In this document: positions 6,999-9,429 of the stretch, one piece after another
Layout: the number at the start of each line of letters is the position of its first letter
Numbering within the stretch: the stretch's first letter is position 1
Assembly (NCBI GenBank): GCA_041591635.1
Contig: JBFHRO010000126.1
Location: forward strand, 1 to 9,429
Direction: 5' to 3'
DNA from: JACKOD01 sp041591635
Lineage (GTDB): Bacteria; Pseudomonadota; Gammaproteobacteria; Pseudomonadales; Oleiphilaceae
DNA: 9,429 bases
Notes under the pieces: generated by a model
The model's input: the letters and a program-made list of their open reading frames with translations, nothing else
The model's database searches: none
Told to the model about the DNA's origin: nothing
Made by a program: the position numbers and the translations under genes

Positions 6999-9429
6999 CT
7001 AGCGAGACAACTCGGCACCTGTGGCGGCTTCACGCAACTGCACCAGGTAATGAAGCTCACCCGCTTTTGTTGTATTGCTAAGGGAATAGAGTTTTGCCGT
7101 ATTAAAGGTATCCAAATCCAGCACGGCGTCGTTCTCAGCACCACCGAACTGGACACTCCAGAGCAACGTCATGATCACCGAAGTATCCAGTGGGTTATCT
7201 GACGTACTTTCGATCTTCGCTGGATCGGTTTGATAAGCCGCAATCAGCGCATCCTGTCCACCAAGATGATTGTTGCTATTAAACGCACCTTCAACATAAC
7301 CGCCAACCAGAGCCACTGTGTCTGCGGCTATGATCTTGTTCATGACATCGGTGTTTTCAGTGCCGGTATGAACCCGCGACCCAAGCACGTTGCTGCCACC
7401 AAAACTCATCACATAGAAATCAACCGAGGAACGCGTCACCGCTTCAAGATCTTCATTCTTCAACACGTTGTGGCCGATATCCCCCATGGTTGCCCCCGCA
7501 ATCAGAATGCCAGAGGCACTGGAGGCGACGGAGGTTACGATGTCATCGAGGTAGGTTCCTATCTGCCTGTCGCTGCTGGCTTTTTGACCATTGATACCGT
7601 ACTTGGCAATGAAAACGTCCTTGCCGCCGTAAGGAATAGCCGCAAGGTTATCCGTGGTCGTACCGGCAACCACAATATTGGCGCCCGTGCTGTCGGCGGC
7701 CACAATCAGATCATCACCCGGCGTAGACAGCATCGACTGCCACACGAGTTTACCGGTCAGATCCAGCTTGGCCAGATAGCCATCAAAACCGCCTTTATTG
7801 GTAAAGGCTTCCTGCGTCTCTGTTTTCGCAATATTTCCATTGGTGTAACCCACCACATATACGTTACCCGAGGAATCCAGCGTTACCGCCGTGGCCGTAT
7901 CATCGCCTGGCGTCCCCACTCTGGCTTCCCACATGAGGCTGTACTGAGCCACGTTGGCAATTCGTTCGTAGCTTCGAACCAGAATGTCCTTGCCACCAAA
8001 CGAGCCTTCACGGGAGTCGGTATTATAAACCGCCACCAACTGGTGCAGGCTTTCATCTTCTTTGCTGGTCTTGGCGGAATTTGGACGATAAATGTAATTC
8101 AGTGCCGCCGCTATCTCGTTACCACCGTCTGCCGAAGCCAGTGGCTGATCCATACCAAGAGCAGTTACTGCTCCGGTTCTGTCGAATGTTTTGAGAATAC
8201 CGTCCCGGTTGTTTTCTCCAACCAGCATGTCGCCGATAATGAAAACATTCTGATCCTTGTCCAGCACCTGGCTGTGCAATGCATACTTTCCAGCTTCCGA
8301 ACTGATACTCAGCGTATTGAGCCACTCATTGACATAAATCCCCAACACTTTCTCTTCGGTTCGCGCAGACGAATCTGTAAACTCCTCTTTGAACGCCAGA
8401 TTGATCAGACGATCGCCAGTGTAAGTCTCGCCGGCCTTGGCCAGAGAACTGCCGACCGTTAACACATACTCAACCTCAGTGACTTTGGGCGGAAAAACAA
8501 GATCTACCAAAACATCACCGTCTGCCGTCGAACCAAAGCCGGCTTGACTAAGCGAATAGTAATCCGAAGTCAAAGTACCATCGGGAGCCGCCACAATGCG
8601 GGCATGCACTTCACGATCAACTTCACGATCCAGGCGAGCTTTGTAGACCTTCTCGCTGCCTTTGTTAATTACGCTGGACTTGGACTCAAAGCTCACTATC
8701 GGTTCGTTGTCCTGAATATTAATGGATGCCTTGGATTTGGCCCCGCTGTGCGTCAGGCTCGCCAACCCTCGAATCACCTCTTTTAATTCCACCTGAAACG
8801 ACTCGGTGCGCTCAGCTTTTATGTCGTCCACTACCTCGACCCGCAGATAGCAGGTGGTAATACCGGGCTCAAAGGTAACCACGCCACCTGCAGACTCAAA
8901 CTGAAGGTAGCTCAAGGTTTCATTGAGGGACTGGCTATCCGACACATAGTCGTACAGCGGGCGGGCTTTGCTTCGGTTCTGATTGACTTGCGCTATTTGC
9001 GTTGCTGGGTTGGTGATATCAACAAAATCGGATTTCAGCTCATAGCGCACCTGGATGCGCTCGACGGATGGCTGGGCAAGACTGACCGCCATGATAACCG
9101 GATAGGTTTCATACACCTGACCATCAACCGTATAACTACCCTTTAGTTCACCAGAAGGTTTAACGCATTCGTTTGCCGGCTGCTCCGTGGTGCTTTGTGC
9201 AGTGTCGGAAGAAGTGGTCGACTCGGGCTTGCGGCCATTGGAATCCCCTTCAGTCACGGTCACATCCACCAGCGCCAGGGTGTTGTGCTTGACTTCTATT
9301 TCAAAGGTATTAGTTCCGGTACGCTTGCCGTCATTGACGGTAATGGCGACATTCTCGAATTTCCCTAGATCCAGATCTCCTCGACGCCCTCCCGTAATTC
9401 CAGGAACCCCCCTGCCAATGATACCGTGC
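6999..9429 (-). CDS. Large Calx-beta / SBBP beta-propeller surface or secreted protein, N-terminus beyond the window
   Basis: The reverse-strand frame ends at TAG 7001-6999 and stays open to the right edge (809 complete codons). A GTG at 9269 is only an internal codon, and the start lies outside. Order from the N-terminal side: a beta-rich segment (FENVAITVNDGKRTG); a Ser/Thr/Glu-rich linker near 9170-9237; a Calx-beta domain (about 9092-8700) with VTFEPG, VEVVDD, ERTESFQVEL and the closing INIQDNEP; a more divergent Calx-beta-like repeat (about 8699-8385); and a propeller of SBBP type (about 8205-7128). The propeller repeats GGKD, GGFD, GGKD, SSVD and GGQD followed by a hydrophobic strand, and the recurring GTPGDD and VYVVGYT. 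Such proteins are usually extracellular. No C-terminal anchor, RTX repeat or sorting tail is visible. Function is unknown, with adhesion or matrix binding a guess. Secretion cannot be judged without the N-terminus. Confidence 0.88.
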   Translation of the reverse strand, partial: HGIIGRGVPGITGGRRGDLDLGKFENVAITVNDGKRTGTNTFEIEVKHNTLALVDVTVTEGDSNGRKPESTTSSDTAQSTTEQPANECVKPSGELKGSYTVDGQVYETYPVIMAVSLAQPSVERIQVRYELKSDFVDITNPATQIAQVNQNRSKARPLYDYVSDSQSLNETLSYLQFESAGGVVTFEPGITTCYLRVEVVDDIKAERTESFQVELKEVIRGLASLTHSGAKSKASINIQDNEPIVSFESKSSVINKGSEKVYKARLDREVDREVHARIVAAPDGTLTSDYYSLSQAGFGSTADGDVLVDLVFPPKVTEVEYVLTVGSSLAKAGETYTGDRLINLAFKEEFTDSSARTEEKVLGIYVNEWLNTLSISSEAGKYALHSQVLDKDQNVFIIGDMLVGENNRDGILKTFDRTGAVTALGMDQPLASADGGNEIAAALNYIYRPNSAKTSKEDESLHQLVAVYNTDSREGSFGGKDILVRSYERIANVAQYSLMWEARVGTPGDDTATAVTLDSSGNVYVVGYTNGNIAKTETQEAFTNKGGFDGYLAKLDLTGKLVWQSMLSTPGDDLIVAADSTGANIVVAGTTTDNLAAIPYGGKDVFIAKYGINGQKASSDRQIGTYLDDIVTSVASSASGILIAGATMGDIGHNVLKNEDLEAVTRSSVDFYVMSFGGSNVLGSRVHTGTENTDVMNKIIAADTVALVGGYVEGAFNSNNHLGGQDALIAAYQTDPAKIESTSDNPLDTSVIMTLLWSVQFGGAENDAVLDLDTFNTAKLYSLSNTTKAGELHYLVQLREAATGAELSR

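Noticed and set aside
7230..8462. Forward-strand open frame of 410 codons opposite the Calx-beta/SBBP gene
   Set aside because: The reverse strand encodes clear repeats and domains. The forward translation is rich in His, Arg and Ile with no domain pattern, so it is a shadow.

Overview
The window looks like a chromosomal segment of a free-living, probably marine or plant-polymer-degrading gammaproteobacterium. The order Cellvibrionales is my best guess, from the enterobacterial-type AroF and MnmC, the MshEN c-di-GMP domain and the large Calx-beta/SBBP protein. This is a family-level impression, because no rRNA or other phylogenetic marker is present. I see no IS element, phage gene, tRNA, rRNA or CRISPR array.

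Layout from left to right. (1) The 3'-truncated reverse-strand gene at 1-1226 runs off the left edge. It encodes a hypothetical protein resembling the DUF1631 family. (2) A divergent intergenic region (1227-1520) contains a possible 42-residue small ORF with an ideal Shine-Dalgarno. (3) A forward-strand class I DAHP synthase (aroF-like, first step of the shikimate pathway) ends at 2588. (4) A 14-bp-stem bidirectional terminator follows, next to a 14-bp tandem repeat. (5) A reverse-strand gene (2750-3478) encodes two exact 24-residue MshEN c-di-GMP-binding motifs joined to a signal-peptide-like segment and an exported domain. (6) A 291-bp divergent intergenic region includes a good sigma-70 promoter. 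(7) A forward-strand group follows: periplasmic cyclophilin (ppiA-like), then mnmC (wobble-uridine tRNA modification) overlapping it by 4 nt, then a tandem-CBS-domain protein. (8) A large reverse-strand gene converges on the CBS gene with only 3 nt between the stop codons and runs off the right edge. It encodes Calx-beta domains followed by an SBBP-type beta-propeller.

Most of the window is housekeeping metabolism. The unusual parts are the MshEN protein, which appears to couple a cytoplasmic second-messenger sensor to an exported domain through an internal signal or anchor sequence, and the large extracellular-type Calx-beta/propeller protein. Both belong to the envelope and surface side of the cell. 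No direct link between them can be shown from sequence. Both edge genes are incomplete: the left one lacks its C-terminus and the right one lacks its N-terminus, including any secretion signal.
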